A DNA stretch of 44,546 bases from Pseudomonas putida (GCF_004357765.1 NZ_SMTE01000023.1:1-44546); one strand, 5' to 3'. Positions 9,308-18,020 are shown, counted from the stretch's first letter. Program-made: numbers and translations. Notes: generated by a model from the letters alone, not told the origin.

Positions 9308-10087
9308 TCAGAAGCTGTCCTTCCAAGACCTCAAGGCAGCAAAAACAGCGGCTTGGCTTGTATTGGAAAGCCCCTTCCATTCGTCTGCTTTTTGTTTAAC
9401 GGATGTTTCAGCGGTGCGCAGGAAGGGGTTGGTCTGGCGCTCCAGGCCGATCGTGGATGGCAAGGTGATGCGATGGTCAGCGCGCAACCGTGTCACGTCT
9501 TCGAAGCGTTGGGCAATGTGCGGATTTTCAGGCTCCACGGCCTTGGCAAAGCGCAGATTGCTCAGGGTGTATTCGTGTGCGCAGTACACCTGGGTTGCGC
9601 TCGGCAGCGCCGCCAGGCGGGCGAGGGCAGGTTGCATCTGCTCCGGCGTGCCTTCGAACATGCGCCCGCAGCCGGCGGCGAACAAGGTGTCGCCACTGAA
9701 CAGCAGCGGCGCTGGCTGGTCGGCCGTATAGTAGGCAATGTGGCCAAGGGTATGACCCGGCACTGCCAGCACCTCGAAGGTCAGGCCGAGCACCTCGACC
9801 TGGTCATGATCGTGCAAAGCCAGGTCGCGTCCGGGAATGTGCTCGTTCGCCGGGCCGCAGACGCGTGCGCCGGTCCGCTGCTTGAGGCATTCGACACCGC
9901 CGACGTGGTCCTGGTGATGGTGGGTGATCAGGATGTCGCTCAGTATCCAGTCGGGGTGGGCGTCGAGCCAGGCTTGCACCGGGCCTGCGTCGCCTGGGTC
10001 GACCACCGCGCAGCGGCGTTTGGCAGTATCCTGTAACAACCAGATGTAGTTGTCGGAGAAAGCGGGTAGTGCATCGATCTGTATCAT
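9308..10087 (-). CDS. gloB: Hydroxyacylglutathione hydrolase (glyoxalase II)
   Basis: This 259-residue cytosolic metallo-beta-lactamase-fold enzyme hydrolyses S-D-lactoylglutathione to lactate and glutathione, completing methylglyoxal detoxification. The metal-binding motif THHHQDH lies at residues 55-61. Further ligands are in VPGHTLGH and FSGDTLF, and the C-terminal glutathione-contact region contains [14 protein letters not shown] and the terminal KQKADEW. I place the start at 10087 ([10 protein letters not shown]) because the longer frame begins with TTG and reads through the divergent neighbour gene. It is divergent from the yafS-like methyltransferase gene, with 85 bp between them. The order gloB-yafS-rnhA-dnaQ matches E. 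coli. Confidence 0.97.
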   Translation of the reverse strand: MIQIDALPAFSDNYIWLLQDTAKRRCAVVDPGDAGPVQAWLDAHPDWILSDILITHHHQDHVGGVECLKQRTGARVCGPANEHIPGRDLALHDHDQVEVLGLTFEVLAVPGHTLGHIAYYTADQPAPLLFSGDTLFAAGCGRMFEGTPEQMQPALARLAALPSATQVYCAHEYTLSNLRFAKAVEPENPHIAQRFEDVTRLRADHRITLPSTIGLERQTNPFLRTAETSVKQKADEWKGLSNTSQAAVFAALRSWKDSF

Positions 10088-10172
10088 GGTGCGGATCCGA
10101 TTCGCCAAGCGTGGGACATGAAGGCATCTTAGCCGCGATGGCGCGGGGCGAGAACCTTCGAGGGAGAACGCA

Positions 10173-10946
10173 ATGACCGACCAAGCCTTTGCCCAGGCCG
10201 ACCCGGACTGGGTCAAGCTGATCAGCCTGGCCCGTGAGTGGTTCGACGGGCCGATTGGGCAACTGATGTTGAAAGAAGAGGAAAAACTGCTCGAAGAAGA
10301 GCTCGGGCGCTTCTTCGGCGGCTATCTGGTGCACTACGGACCTTGCGCCGATGCGCCGCCCACCGCCCCGCAGGTGCAGCGCAACGTGCGCCTCGGTGCG
10401 CCGTTGCCTGGGGTCGAGATCGTCTGTGAAGAGCAGGCCTGGCCCCTGGGTGAGCACGCCGCCGACGTGGTGGTGCTGCAGCACGGCCTGGATTTCAGCC
10501 TCTCGCCCCATGGTCTGCTGCGTGAAGCGGCCAGTGCGGTTCGGCCGGGCGGGCATTTGCTGATCGTCGGCATCAACCCCTGGAGCAGCTGGGGCATGCG
10601 CCATTTCTTCAGCCATGGTGCGTTGCGCAAGGCACGTTGCATCTCGGCATCGCGGGTGGGTGACTGGCTCAACCTGCTGGGCTTCGCGCTGGAGAAACGC
10701 CGCTTCGGGTGCTATCGTCCGCCGCTTGCCTCGCCGGCCTGGCAGCAACGCCTGGCGGGTTGGGAGCGAGTCGCGGGAGGGCGCCAGAGCGCGGGCGGCG
10801 GTGTTTACCTGCTGGTCGCGCGCAAGATGGTGGTCGGCTTGCGCCCCCTGCGTCCGCAACGCCGCGAGCCCATGGGCAAGCTGCTGCCGCTGCCGCTGGC
10901 CAAAGTCAACCGCAGCGCCGCCGACCCCGAATCCGAAAAGCACTGA
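10173..10946 (+). CDS. SAM-dependent methyltransferase, YafS-like
   Basis: This 257-residue protein of the class I methyltransferase fold is the counterpart of E. coli YafS by position between gloB and rnhA. Weak Methyltransf_11 features are visible: an acidic strand VEIVCEE near 85, then [12 protein letters not shown] near 100, and [19 protein letters not shown] near 130. The classical glycine-rich SAM loop is not obvious, so the substrate and even activity are uncertain. A purine-rich ribosome site (GAGGGAGAA) precedes the ATG. The stop lies 13 bp before rnhA, suggesting co-transcription. Confidence 0.85.
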   Translation: MTDQAFAQADPDWVKLISLAREWFDGPIGQLMLKEEEKLLEEELGRFFGGYLVHYGPCADAPPTAPQVQRNVRLGAPLPGVEIVCEEQAWPLGEHAADVVVLQHGLDFSLSPHGLLREAASAVRPGGHLLIVGINPWSSWGMRHFFSHGALRKARCISASRVGDWLNLLGFALEKRRFGCYRPPLASPAWQQRLAGWERVAGGRQSAGGGVYLLVARKMVVGLRPLRPQRREPMGKLLPLPLAKVNRSAADPESEKH

Positions 10947-10959
10947 ACATGAGTGGTAC

Positions 10960-11406
10960 ATGAGCGATAACGTCGAGATCTACACCGATGGCGCCTGCAA
11001 GGGTAATCCTGGTCCTGGTGGCTGGGGCGTCCTGATGATCTACAAGGGTGTCGAGAAGGAATTGTGGGGCGGCGAGCGCGAGACCACCAACAACCGCATG
11101 GAGCTGATGGCTGCGATCCAGGGCCTGATGGCCCTCAAGCGTGAATGCGAAGTGGTGCTGACCACTGACTCGCAGTACGTGATGAAGGGCATCAACGAAT
11201 GGATGAGCAACTGGAAGAAGCGCGGCTGGAAGACCGCCGCCAAGGAGCCGGTGAAGAACGCCGACCTGTGGCAGCAGCTCGACGAACAGGTCAATCGGCA
11301 CAAGGTGACCTGGAAATGGGTGCGGGGGCATATCGGCCACCCTGGTAACGAACGCGCCGACCAGCTGGCCAATCGGGGCGTCGACGAGGTGCGCGCGCAG
11401 CGTTGA
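10960..11406 (+). CDS. rnhA: Ribonuclease HI
   Basis: This 148-residue enzyme degrades the RNA strand of RNA-DNA hybrids (R-loops, Okazaki primers). All catalytic residues are present: Asp10 in [11 protein letters not shown], Glu48 in NNRMEL, Asp70 in TTDSQYV and Asp134 in GNERADQLA, with His124 in RGHIGHPGN. The length equals the family norm. The start at 10960 gives [11 protein letters not shown]; the longer in-frame extension runs back through the preceding methyltransferase gene and is not real. It is followed by dnaQ, as in many proteobacteria. Confidence 0.98.
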   Translation: MSDNVEIYTDGACKGNPGPGGWGVLMIYKGVEKELWGGERETTNNRMELMAAIQGLMALKRECEVVLTTDSQYVMKGINEWMSNWKKRGWKTAAKEPVKNADLWQQLDEQVNRHKVTWKWVRGHIGHPGNERADQLANRGVDEVRAQR

Positions 11407-11457
11407 GGTGGGGTACAATCCCACGCTTCGTGATGTGTTCAAGTGTGGAGCCTGCGC

Positions 11458-12213
11458 GTGGAGCAGCAAGATAAACGGTTCGTCATTCTCGATACCGAAA
11501 CCACCGGCATGCCGGTTACCGAAGGCCACCGGATCATCGAGATCGGTTGCGTCGAGGTCATCGGTCGGCGCCTGACCGGACGGCACTTCCACGTCTACCT
11601 GCAGCCGGACCGCGAAAGCGACGAGGGCGCGATCAACGTCCATGGCATCACCGATGCGTTCCTGGTAGGCAAGCCGCGCTTCGGCGATGTGGCCGAAGAG
11701 TTCTTCGAGTTCATCCAGGGTGCCACCCTGGTCATCCACAACGCGGCGTTCGACGTCGGCTTCATCAACAACGAGTTCGCTTTGCTCGGGCAATCTGAGC
11801 GCGCCGACATCTCGCAGCATTGCACCATTCTCGACACCCTGCTGCTGGCACGTGCCCGTCACCCCGGTCAGCGCAACAGCCTCGACGCCCTGTGCAAACG
11901 CTACGACATCGATAACTCGGGGCGTGAACTGCACGGCGCACTGCTCGACTCCGAGTTGCTGGCCGATGTCTATCTGGCGATGACCGGTGGCCAGACCAGT
12001 CTGTCGCTGGCAGGTCACGGCGCCGAGGGTGACAATGAAGGGCAGGGCAGCGGCGGCAGTGAAATCCGCCGCATCACCGGTCGAGCCATGGGACGGGTGA
12101 TCATGGCCAGCGCCGAGGAGCTCGAAGCCCATGCCGAACGCCTGGCGGCGATCGCCAAGTCAGCCGGTGCGCCGTCGATGTGGCAGGCCCTGAGCGAGCC
12201 GTCGGCCACCTGA
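11458..12213 (+). CDS. dnaQ: DNA polymerase III epsilon subunit (3'-5' proofreading exonuclease)
   Basis: This 251-residue exonuclease subunit proofreads replication within the Pol III core. Exo I is DTETTG with Asp12 and Glu14, Exo II is HNAAFDVGF, and Exo III is HGALLDSELLADVY with its HxxxxD pattern. A linker and C-terminal segment for binding the alpha subunit follow (about 190-251). I prefer the GTG at 11458 because GGAG sits seven bases upstream; a GTG at 11443 would add five residues with no ribosome site. It lies 51 bp after rnhA. Its downstream flank is disrupted by the IS fragment that begins 53 bp after the stop. Confidence 0.95.
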   Translation: MEQQDKRFVILDTETTGMPVTEGHRIIEIGCVEVIGRRLTGRHFHVYLQPDRESDEGAINVHGITDAFLVGKPRFGDVAEEFFEFIQGATLVIHNAAFDVGFINNEFALLGQSERADISQHCTILDTLLLARARHPGQRNSLDALCKRYDIDNSGRELHGALLDSELLADVYLAMTGGQTSLSLAGHGAEGDNEGQGSGGSEIRRITGRAMGRVIMASAEELEAHAERLAAIAKSAGAPSMWQALSEPSAT

Positions 12214-12285
12214 GCAGTCCCCTGTCCCGGCTGCTTCGCGCCCCGCTGCGTTGAAGTGGCCATCATCGGTTTTCTCCGCGAGATA

Positions 12286-12305
12286 CCCCGTACTTTAGTG
12301 CGAGG
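12286..12305. other. IS605-type left-end hairpin, copy 1
   Basis: A foldback of CCCCGTAC with GTGCGAGG around a TTTA loop, with one mismatch, forms the subterminal hairpin that a Y1 transposase would recognise. The intact version is at 18001-18020. Confidence 0.8.
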
Positions 12306-12344
12306 AGGGATAGCGAGGCGTGCGAACTGCGCGCCCTTACGCCG

Positions 12345-12512
12345 GCCTGTCTTGCTCTCGATGTAGCGCCGAACCACGTCTAATGGCGCACCGCCTACGC
12401 TGCCGGCGAAATACGACGCCGACCACAACGCATTCCCCCGCCAGGCTGGTTGCATCAATTCCGGGAAATAACACGCAACGAATCCTCCACTAGACCAACC
12501 TTGGACAACCAT
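12345..12512 (-). pseudogene. tnpA remnant (Y1 transposase C-terminal part), copy 1
   Basis: Read on the minus strand this encodes the C-terminal part of an IS200/IS605 TnpA, with FPELMQPAWRGNALWSASYF, GGAPLDVV and RRYIES, where the Tyr of RRYIE is the likely catalytic tyrosine. The N-terminal half, with the HUH metal-binding motif, is missing. Compared with copy 2, one base is lost in the IEQQ region (near 12354-12360), which shifts the frame and removes the stop. It cannot make an active transposase. Confidence 0.85.
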
Positions 12513-12560
12513 GGTAACCGCGCTATTTTGCTGGTTAATAGGGATAAAGGCTAATCCAGA

Positions 12561-13328
12561 GTGAAAACCAATGCGCAGGATTGGTCACTGCAGCCGGGGG
12601 CCTCCTGGCATGGCTTTGCCGAGGTGGTCGACGATTATGTGTTGCTCGACCCGCTGAAGGTCACGCTGGTCATGCCGGGATTGAGCGCCGGAGGTGTACT
12701 TGGGGAGCATGGCATTCCGGCAGCGGTGGTGGGCAAGTTTCTCTGGGAGCGTGGGCTGGTGGTCGAGAAGACCGGGCTGTACAGCTTCCTCGTGTTGTTC
12801 TCGATGGGCATCACCAAAGGCAAATGGAGCACGCTGCTGACCGAACTGCTGGAGTTCAAGCGGCACTACGATGCCAATACTGCGCTCGGCGTCTGCCTGC
12901 CGAGCATCGTCGCGGTAGATGCCAAGCGCTACCAGGGGCTTGGCTTACGTGAGCTGTGCGATCAGCTGCATGACTGTTACCGGGCCAACGCCACGGCCAA
13001 GCAATTGGTGCGCCTGTTCACCTGCCTGCCGGAGGTGGCGATGACCCCGGCTCAGGCCTATGACCACATGGTCCGCGGTGAGGTCGAAGCAGTACCGATC
13101 GAGGCATTGCAAGGGCGCGTCGCGGCGGTGATGCTGGTGCCATACCCACCGGGTATCGCACTGATCATGCCGGGCGAGCGCTTCACCGAAAAGACCCGCG
13201 CGATCCTCGATTACCTGGCATTTGCTCGCGCTTTCAGTAGCGGCTTTCCTGGCTTCGTTGCCGACGTCCATGGCCTTCAGGCCGACAACGACCGCTATAC
13301 GGTCGATTGCATCAAGGAATGCGGATGA
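12561..13328 (+). pseudogene. Orn/Lys/Arg decarboxylase, C-terminal third only (truncated by IS)
   Basis: The 255-codon open frame matches the C-terminal region of the large PLP-dependent Orn/Lys/Arg decarboxylases (about 750 residues). Typical segments are PGASWHGF, YVLLDPLKVTLVMPG, GIPAAVVGKFLWERG and VPYPPGIALIMPGE. The PLP-binding lysine and the N-terminal wing domain are absent, so no catalytic activity is expected. The frame begins with GTG at 12561, and this codon aligns with an internal valine codon of tnpB. The join is within a few bases of 12570. In P. putida I recall a full-length decarboxylase next to dnaQ, which would make this an IS-associated deletion of about 1.5 kb. Whether the stub is translated is unknown. 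Confidence 0.88.
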
Positions 13329-13530
13329 TCTCGACGCCGCTCTGCGCCAGTTCGAAGCGATCCTCACCGAGGTGGGTGACCCGATCGCCGATGGCCAGGC
13401 GATAGGTGGTGATCGGTGCGCCCAAGGTGCTGCCGTCAGCCTGGAGCGTAGACTCCTGAAATTCGTGGACGGGATAGATGCGGCCTTCTGCATCACGGGC
13501 GTGGAATTGGCCGACCATTACTGCTGCCAT
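13312..13530 (-). CDS. Conserved small hypothetical protein
   Basis: This 72-residue soluble protein begins MAAVMVGQFHARDAEGR and contains YPVHEFQE, LGAPITTYRLAIGDRVTHLGEDRFEL and ends EIIRIP (quoted in pieces). I do not recognise a named family, though the pattern looks like a small beta-rich domain. The last 17 bases overlap tail-to-tail with the decarboxylase stub. AGAGG lies about 12 bases before the chosen ATG at 13530; an ATG at 13518 is an alternative. It is divergent from chrR, 157 bp away. Confidence 0.7.
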   Translation of the reverse strand: MAAVMVGQFHARDAEGRIYPVHEFQESTLQADGSTLGAPITTYRLAIGDRVTHLGEDRFELAQSGVEIIRIP

Positions 13531-13687
13531 TTGGGTGAAAACCTCTGAAATACGTAGGAAATGTCTGCAGGGATAGACCATGGAAGATACAGGGAAGTTT
13601 TCGGGTGTAGGAAAAAAAACCAAGTCGTCGCGCAGCGGTCATCTATAACTACAACGTCTCTTAACCCAGTAAAGGTAGGAAAATGCC

Positions 13688-14248
13688 ATGACCCAGGTGT
13701 ATTCGGTAGCGGTAGTCGTCGGCAGCTTGCGTAAGGACTCGTACAACCGCAAGGTCGCCCGTGCGCTCTCGGAGCTGGCGCCATCGAGCCTTGCGCTGAA
13801 GATCGTCGAGATCGGTGACCTGCCGCTGTACAGCGAAGATGTCGAGGCGGCCGGTGCGCCCGAGGCCTGGACGCGTTTTCGCGACGAAATAAGGCGCAGT
13901 GATGCAGTACTGTTCGTCACCCCGGAGTACAACCGTTCGGTGCCGGGTTGCCTGAAAAACGCCATCGATGTGGGTTCGCGACCCTATGGCCAGAGTGCCT
14001 GGAGCGGCAAACCGACCGCGGTGGCGAGCGTGTCGCCTGGTGCCATTGGTGGATTTGGCGCCAACCATGCGGTGCGTCAATCGCTGGTATTCCTCGACAT
14101 GCCCTGCATGCAGATGCCGGAAGCCTATATCGGTGGTGCCGCTAGCCTGTTCGACGAGGCCGGCAAGCTGAGTGACAAGACTCGTCCGTTCTTGCAGGCC
14201 TTCATCGACAAGTTCGCTTCCTGGGTCAAGCTGAACCGGGCGGTCTGA
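13688..14248 (+). CDS. chrR: NAD(P)H-dependent FMN quinone/chromate reductase
   Basis: This 186-residue flavodoxin-like enzyme makes two-electron reductions of quinones and, in P. putida ChrR, of chromate; the physiological role is usually taken to be protection from oxidative stress. The FMN phosphate loop is GSLRKDSYNRKVA near residues 12-24. The NADPH_dep_FMN_red signature TPEYNRSVPGCLKNAIDVGSR is recognisable by PEYNRSVPG near 80-88, and SPGAIGGFGA contacts the flavin. It ends LNRAV. The sequence is very close to what I recall of P. putida ChrR. AGGTAGGAAA just upstream is the ribosome site. A REP-like hairpin follows the stop. Confidence 0.93.
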   Translation: MTQVYSVAVVVGSLRKDSYNRKVARALSELAPSSLALKIVEIGDLPLYSEDVEAAGAPEAWTRFRDEIRRSDAVLFVTPEYNRSVPGCLKNAIDVGSRPYGQSAWSGKPTAVASVSPGAIGGFGANHAVRQSLVFLDMPCMQMPEAYIGGAASLFDEAGKLSDKTRPFLQAFIDKFASWVKLNRAV

Positions 14249-14272
14249 TAGACCATGTGCGCCTGTCCCATT

Positions 14273-14298
14273 GCATTCGCGGGCTTGCCCGCGAATGC
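14273..14298. repeat. REP-like palindrome between convergent chrR and phnX
   Basis: This is a perfect 26-base inverted repeat with an 11-bp stem (GCATTCGCGGG / CCCGCGAATGC) around CTTG. It matches the common Pseudomonas putida REP core, TTCGCGGGCTTGCCCGCGAA. It sits between two convergent genes, where it could end transcription from both sides or protect 3' ends. Confidence 0.85.
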
Positions 14299-14313
14299 CT
14301 CGACGCCGCTGCG

Positions 14314-15141
14314 TCAGAACGCCTGCGGCATCTCGCCCTTGGCCAACCGTCGGTTGATGTCGGCCACCACCTCCGGCAGATCGTTGATGGTATCGATCAG
14401 GTAGTGCGGTCGAGATCCCTCGAACATCGCATGGATCCGCTTGCGCTCGCTCTCCAGCTGCCCCGCGTCCAGCGCCTGGTATGCCTCCCAGGTCAGCCCC
14501 AGAGCATTGCCCGAGCACACCAGCGCCACGGTCCACATCCCCGCCCGGCGTCCTTCGAGAATGCCCGGCACGGTATCGTCGACCTTGACGCAGGCCGCCA
14601 CGTCGTCGATACCCAGTGCAATCACGTTGGCCAGCGCCTGGGCCGGCCAAGGACGGCCATTCGGCGTCTCGTCGGTGGCCACCACGTGGTCGGCGACGTA
14701 ACCATTCTGTGCAGCCAGTTCGACCACCTTGTCCATCACCACTTTCGGGTAGCCCGAGCACGAGCCGATCTTCAGTCCGCTCTGGCGCAGACCCGTGAGG
14801 GTTTCCAGCGCGCCGGGGATCAACGCCGAATGCACGGCGATCTTCTCGATCTGTAGCGGCATGAACCGGTTATAGATGGCCGTCACGTCATCATCTGTCG
14901 GCGTGCGACCGAACACCTTGCGATAGCGCTCGGCGATGGCCGGAACGTCGCACAGGGTACGAATGTGGTCCCACTTGCCCATGCCCATCGGTCCCCGGGC
15001 CTCTTCGATGGACACCTCTACATCGAACTCGGCGAAGGCCTCGACGAAGATCTGCGTGGGGGCGAACGAGCCGAAATCGACCACGGTGCCAGCCCAGTCG
15101 AGGATGGCGGCTTGCAGTTGGCTGGGGTTGCTGTAATTCAT
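14314..15141 (-). CDS. phnX: Phosphonoacetaldehyde hydrolase (phosphonatase)
   Basis: This 275-residue HAD-superfamily enzyme cleaves the C-P bond of phosphonoacetaldehyde to acetaldehyde and phosphate. The nucleophile is Asp15 in [12 protein letters not shown], and the Schiff-base lysine is Lys56 in [10 protein letters not shown]. Other HAD motifs are SCSGYPK and [10 protein letters not shown]. It lies 34 bp downstream of phnW, so the two genes form an operon for 2-aminoethylphosphonate use. The length matches the family. Confidence 0.97.
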   Translation of the reverse strand: MNYSNPSQLQAAILDWAGTVVDFGSFAPTQIFVEAFAEFDVEVSIEEARGPMGMGKWDHIRTLCDVPAIAERYRKVFGRTPTDDDVTAIYNRFMPLQIEKIAVHSALIPGALETLTGLRQSGLKIGSCSGYPKVVMDKVVELAAQNGYVADHVVATDETPNGRPWPAQALANVIALGIDDVAACVKVDDTVPGILEGRRAGMWTVALVCSGNALGLTWEAYQALDAGQLESERKRIHAMFEGSRPHYLIDTINDLPEVVADINRRLAKGEMPQAF

Positions 15142-15175
15142 GTGTGCTGATTCCTGAAATTGGATGGGCCAAGGG

Positions 15176-16282
15176 TCAGATGTCGAGTACTTCCATTTCC
15201 CGCAGTACCTGGGCTACGGCATCGACGGCGGCTTGCATGCCCTCGGCGCCGACCACGCCGATGCAGCCGACGCGGAAGGTTTCGACCTGGGTCAGCTTGC
15301 CGGGGTAGAGGATGAAGCCTTTGGCCTTGACCCGCTCGTAGAAGTCCTTGAACTCATAGCGTGGGTCGTTGGGCGCGTGGAAGGTGACGATGATCGGCGC
15401 CTGGATCGCGGCGGGCAGGAAGCTGCGCAGGCCGATGGCAGCCATGCCGTCGAGCAGGGTGCGGCAATTGTCGGCGTAGCGTTGGTGACGGGCTGGCAAC
15501 CCCCCTTCCTCGTTGTACTGCGCCAGGGCTTCGTGCAGGGCGGCGACCACGTGGGTGGGTGGGGTGAATCGCCACTGTCCGGTCTTGGCCATGTAGGCAT
15601 GCTGGTCGTGCAGGTCCATGGCCAGAGAGTGGGCGTTGCCTTCGGCTGCTGCCAGGGCGTTTTTCTCGGCGAAGACGAAACCCATGCCCGGTACACCCTC
15701 CAGGCATTTGCCCGACGCGGCGATGAGGGCTTCGAAGGGGATCTGGCGGGCGTCGATCGGCAAGGCGCCGAACGAGCTCATGGCATCGATGATCAGGCGC
15801 TTGCCGTGACGCTCGACGACCTGGGCGATCTCCGCCAACGGATTGAGAATGCCGGTGCTGGTTTCGCAATGAATCAACGCCACATGGGTCAGGGCCGGAT
15901 CAGCAGACAACAGGCGGTCGACATCGGCGGCAGTGGTCGGTTGGTCCTCGGCAGTTTCGAAGGTGCTGTAGGCACGACCCAGCACCTTGCAGATTTTCGC
16001 CAGGCGCTGGCCGTAGGCGCCGTTGATCAGCACCAGGACCTTGCCATCGCGGGGTACCAGTGTGCCGATGGCGGCTTCCACGGCAAAGGTGCCGCTCCCC
16101 TGTAGCGGGACGCAATGATGGCTGGCACTGCCGTCGATGATCGCCAACAACTGCTCGCAGACGCTGGCGGTGAGTTGGTTGAAATCGCGGTCCCAGGAAC
16201 CCCAGTCCACCAGCATGGCTTGGCGGGTGCGCGCCGAGGTGGTCAATGGGCCGGGGGTCAGCAGAATCGGGGGGGTGCTCAT
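15176..16282 (-). CDS. phnW: 2-aminoethylphosphonate:pyruvate transaminase
   Basis: This 368-residue PLP enzyme converts 2-aminoethylphosphonate and pyruvate to phosphonoacetaldehyde and alanine, supplying PhnX. The N-terminal signature is [11 protein letters not shown], the PLP phosphate-site segment is [11 protein letters not shown] (60-70), the cofactor ring is held by DAMSSFGA (167-173) and the Schiff-base lysine is Lys192 in AASGKCLEG. The start at 16282 gives [11 protein letters not shown]; the longer frame runs into the promoter region. It is divergent from a LysR regulator that probably controls it. Confidence 0.97.
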   Translation of the reverse strand: MSTPPILLTPGPLTTSARTRQAMLVDWGSWDRDFNQLTASVCEQLLAIIDGSASHHCVPLQGSGTFAVEAAIGTLVPRDGKVLVLINGAYGQRLAKICKVLGRAYSTFETAEDQPTTAADVDRLLSADPALTHVALIHCETSTGILNPLAEIAQVVERHGKRLIIDAMSSFGALPIDARQIPFEALIAASGKCLEGVPGMGFVFAEKNALAAAEGNAHSLAMDLHDQHAYMAKTGQWRFTPPTHVVAALHEALAQYNEEGGLPARHQRYADNCRTLLDGMAAIGLRSFLPAAIQAPIIVTFHAPNDPRYEFKDFYERVKAKGFILYPGKLTQVETFRVGCIGVVGAEGMQAAVDAVAQVLREMEVLDI

Positions 16283-16394
16283 GCCGTGGTTCCTCACAGG
16301 GGGTGGGCTGAATCCATGGCGCTCAGGTTGCAATTCCGGCTGTTATCAATCAAATTGTTTGTTGTTATGCCAGTTATAAGTCAGGCCGATACAG
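16283..16394. promoter_or_regulatory. phnW/lysR divergent control region
   Basis: This 112-bp divergent region has an AT-rich core (about 16341-16380) unlike the GC-rich surroundings. The core contains CAAATTGTTTG with flanking imperfect dyads, compatible with a LysR-type T-N11-A box. TATAAG at 16375-16380 could be the -10 of the lysR gene. The elements are suggestive, not proven. Confidence 0.5.
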
Positions 16395-17258
16395 ATGAAT
16401 CTTTTCCAGCTTCGCGCCTTCGATGCCGTCGCCCGCGAAGGCAGCTTCACCCGCGCTGCAGCGCGGCTGTTCATCAGCCAGCCGGCAGTGACCGGCCACG
16501 TCAAGGCCCTGGAGGAGCATTACCAGATCACCCTGCTGCGTCGCACTGCCCGCCGGGTCGAGCTGACGGAGGAGGGCACGCGCCTGGCGGCGATCACCCG
16601 GGCGATGTTCGGCTTGGCCGAGGAAGCCCAGGCCATGCTAGAGGCCAACCGGCAGTTGCTGACCGGGCGCCTGGAGGTCGCGGCCGATGGCCCGCACCGG
16701 GTCATGCCGATGCTGGCGCAGTTGCGTGAGCGCTACCCGGGCATCACCGTCAATCTGCGTCTGGGCAATGCCCAGGAAACCCTGGCGGCGCTGTTGTCAG
16801 AGCATGCGGACGTCGCCGTGCTCACCGAAATCGAGCCACGCCAGGGGCTGTATCTGCAGAACCTGTGCGAGTCGCGGCTGTGTGCGCTGCTGCCGGCTGG
16901 GCATACCTGGGCAACTGCGCCGGATGACCTGCCGTTGGCCGATCTGCACGAACAGATCATGGTCCTGCGCGAGCCGAGCTCAACCACCCGCCGTACCTTC
17001 GACCGCGCCTGCGCGGCTGCCGGGGTGCATCCACGGGTGTTGCTGGAACTGGACAGTCGCGAAGCCGTGACCGAGGCGGTGGCTGCGCAGTTGGGGGTCG
17101 GCGTCGTATCGTCGACCGAAGTCGCCAACGATCCGCGCATCGTGGCGCGCCCCTTGGCTGGCGAAGGGCTGGTGAACCAGCACATGATCGGTTGCCTGGA
17201 ACGCCGCCGTGAGTTGCGATTGATCCAGGCCTTTCTGCATCTGGCAGGTGAGTCTTGA
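16395..17258 (+). CDS. LysR-type regulator of phosphonate use (putative)
   Basis: This 287-residue regulator has an N-terminal winged helix-turn-helix (FQLRAFDAVAREGSFTRAA... ISQPAVTGHVKALE, about 3-45) and a periplasmic-binding-protein-like effector domain (about 90-285). Its divergent placement from phnW suggests it activates phnWX in response to aminoethylphosphonate (inference). The stop codon TGA sits exactly at the junction with the IS copy that follows. The normal end may be intact or may have been replaced by IS sequence, but at 287 residues little if anything is lost. Confidence 0.9.
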   Translation: MNLFQLRAFDAVAREGSFTRAAARLFISQPAVTGHVKALEEHYQITLLRRTARRVELTEEGTRLAAITRAMFGLAEEAQAMLEANRQLLTGRLEVAADGPHRVMPMLAQLRERYPGITVNLRLGNAQETLAALLSEHADVAVLTEIEPRQGLYLQNLCESRLCALLPAGHTWATAPDDLPLADLHEQIMVLREPSSTTRRTFDRACAAAGVHPRVLLELDSREAVTEAVAAQLGVGVVSSTEVANDPRIVARPLAGEGLVNQHMIGCLERRRELRLIQAFLHLAGES

Positions 17259-17265
17259 CATCCTC

Positions 17266-17283
17266 CCCGCCCTAAAGGACGGG
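17266..17283. other. IS605-type right-end hairpin, copy 2
   Basis: A stem of CCCGCCC and GGACGGG closes around TAAA. The tnpB stop codon lies within this hairpin (17272-17274), as usual in IS605 elements. In intact elements the RNA from this zone is the omega/reRNA scaffold that guides TnpB. Confidence 0.8.
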
Positions 17284-17764
17284 AATTCCTACAGGTAGAC
17301 GGCCATGCCCGACCGCGAGAATGTTCCTCGCCGCGTTAATGTCGCGGTCGTGAGTGACACCACACTCACAAGTCCATTCTCTTATTCCAAGGCCGGTCCT
17401 ACCTTTCGGACTACTGGGCGGGAGTGCGCCGCAATGCGAACAGGCTTGGGTGGTGTACGCTTCGTTGACTTCATGAAAAACGATGCCTGCGCTATCGCAC
17501 TTGTAAGACAGCATCGTTTTCAACATGCCCCAACCGGCGTCGTGCACCGACTTGGCCATTTGGGTCTTAGCCAACGCTTTGGGCTTGACGTTGCCAACAA
17601 CGATCAGCCCGCACCGCTGCACAAGCGCGGTGCCGAAATTCGTTCAGGTAATTCCAGACAGTGTTAACCGACCGCGCCCACGCGCGCAGAGCGGGCGCAT
17701 GCCTGTCCTTGATGCGCAATTGGAGGGTTTTGGTGGCTCTCACTCTGGATTGGCCTTTATCCAT
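17272..17764 (-). pseudogene. tnpB remnant (RNA-guided nuclease family) with large internal deletion
   Basis: The N-terminal piece (17764 down to about 17641) reads MDKGQSRVRATKTLQLR...VWNYLNE, a normal TnpB start. The C-terminal piece (about 17640 to 17272) starts around GTALVQRCGLIVVGNV and holds KALAKTQMAKS, the zinc-ribbon cysteines CSHC and CEC, and the last RuvC segment DRDINAARNIL. The join, near 17640, is out of frame by one base and removes most of the RuvC-I and middle region. No functional nuclease is possible. The last third of the gene is well preserved, which suggests the deletion is not very old or that the 3' RNA zone has been kept. Confidence 0.88.
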
Positions 17765-17807
17765 ATTGTTCAGCAAAATAGCGCGTTTACCCTGGTTTTT
17801 TCAAGGT

Positions 17808-17969
17808 TGGTTTAGTGGAGAATTCATTGCGTGTTATTTCCCGGAATTGATGCAACCAGCCTGGCGGGGGAATGCGTTGTGGTCGGCGTCGTATTTCGCC
17901 GGCAGCGTAGGCGGTGCGCCATTGGAAGGGGTTCGGCGCTACATCGAGCAGCAAGACAGGCCGGCGTAA
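17808..17969 (+). pseudogene. tnpA remnant (Y1 transposase C-terminal part), copy 2
   Basis: The frame encodes GWFSGEFIACYFPELMQPAW, NALWSASYFAGSVGGAPLEG and VRRYIEQQDRPA followed by a stop. The tyrosine of RRYIEQQ is the probable nucleophile. The N-terminal half with the HUH motif is missing, so it is inactive. The deletion boundary matches that of copy 1, so both derive from the same deleted ancestor. Confidence 0.85.
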
Positions 17970-18000
17970 GGGCTCGCTGTTCGCACGCCTCGCTATCCCT

Positions 18001-18020
18001 CCCCGCACTAAAGTACGGGG
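18001..18020. other. IS605-type left-end hairpin, copy 2
   Basis: The perfect foldback CCCCGCAC-TAAA-GTACGGGG (with one G-T or A-C type mismatch at the inner stem) lies 19 bp inside the left end. The same hairpin, slightly decayed, is at 12286-12305. Confidence 0.8.

Larger units (their letters stand above)
12267..12570 (-). mobile_element. Truncated IS200/IS605-family element (copy 1: left end, tnpA remnant, tnpB start)
   Basis: This segment is the reverse complement of the right half of the element at 17255-18039, with only scattered mismatches. It keeps the left-end hairpin (12286-12305), the C-terminal part of tnpA and the tnpA/tnpB intergenic region. It breaks off about ten codons into tnpB, near 12570. 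The right end is missing. The left-end boundary is set by comparison: both copies have TCAT next to the end (12263-12266 here), which fits an IS605-type target tetranucleotide. The interrupted host gene is the decarboxylase remnant that follows immediately. Confidence 0.85.

Noticed and set aside
12015-12512. 165-codon minus-strand protein
   Set aside because: It is a tnpA remnant that reads through a frameshift into the left end and on into the antisense of dnaQ.
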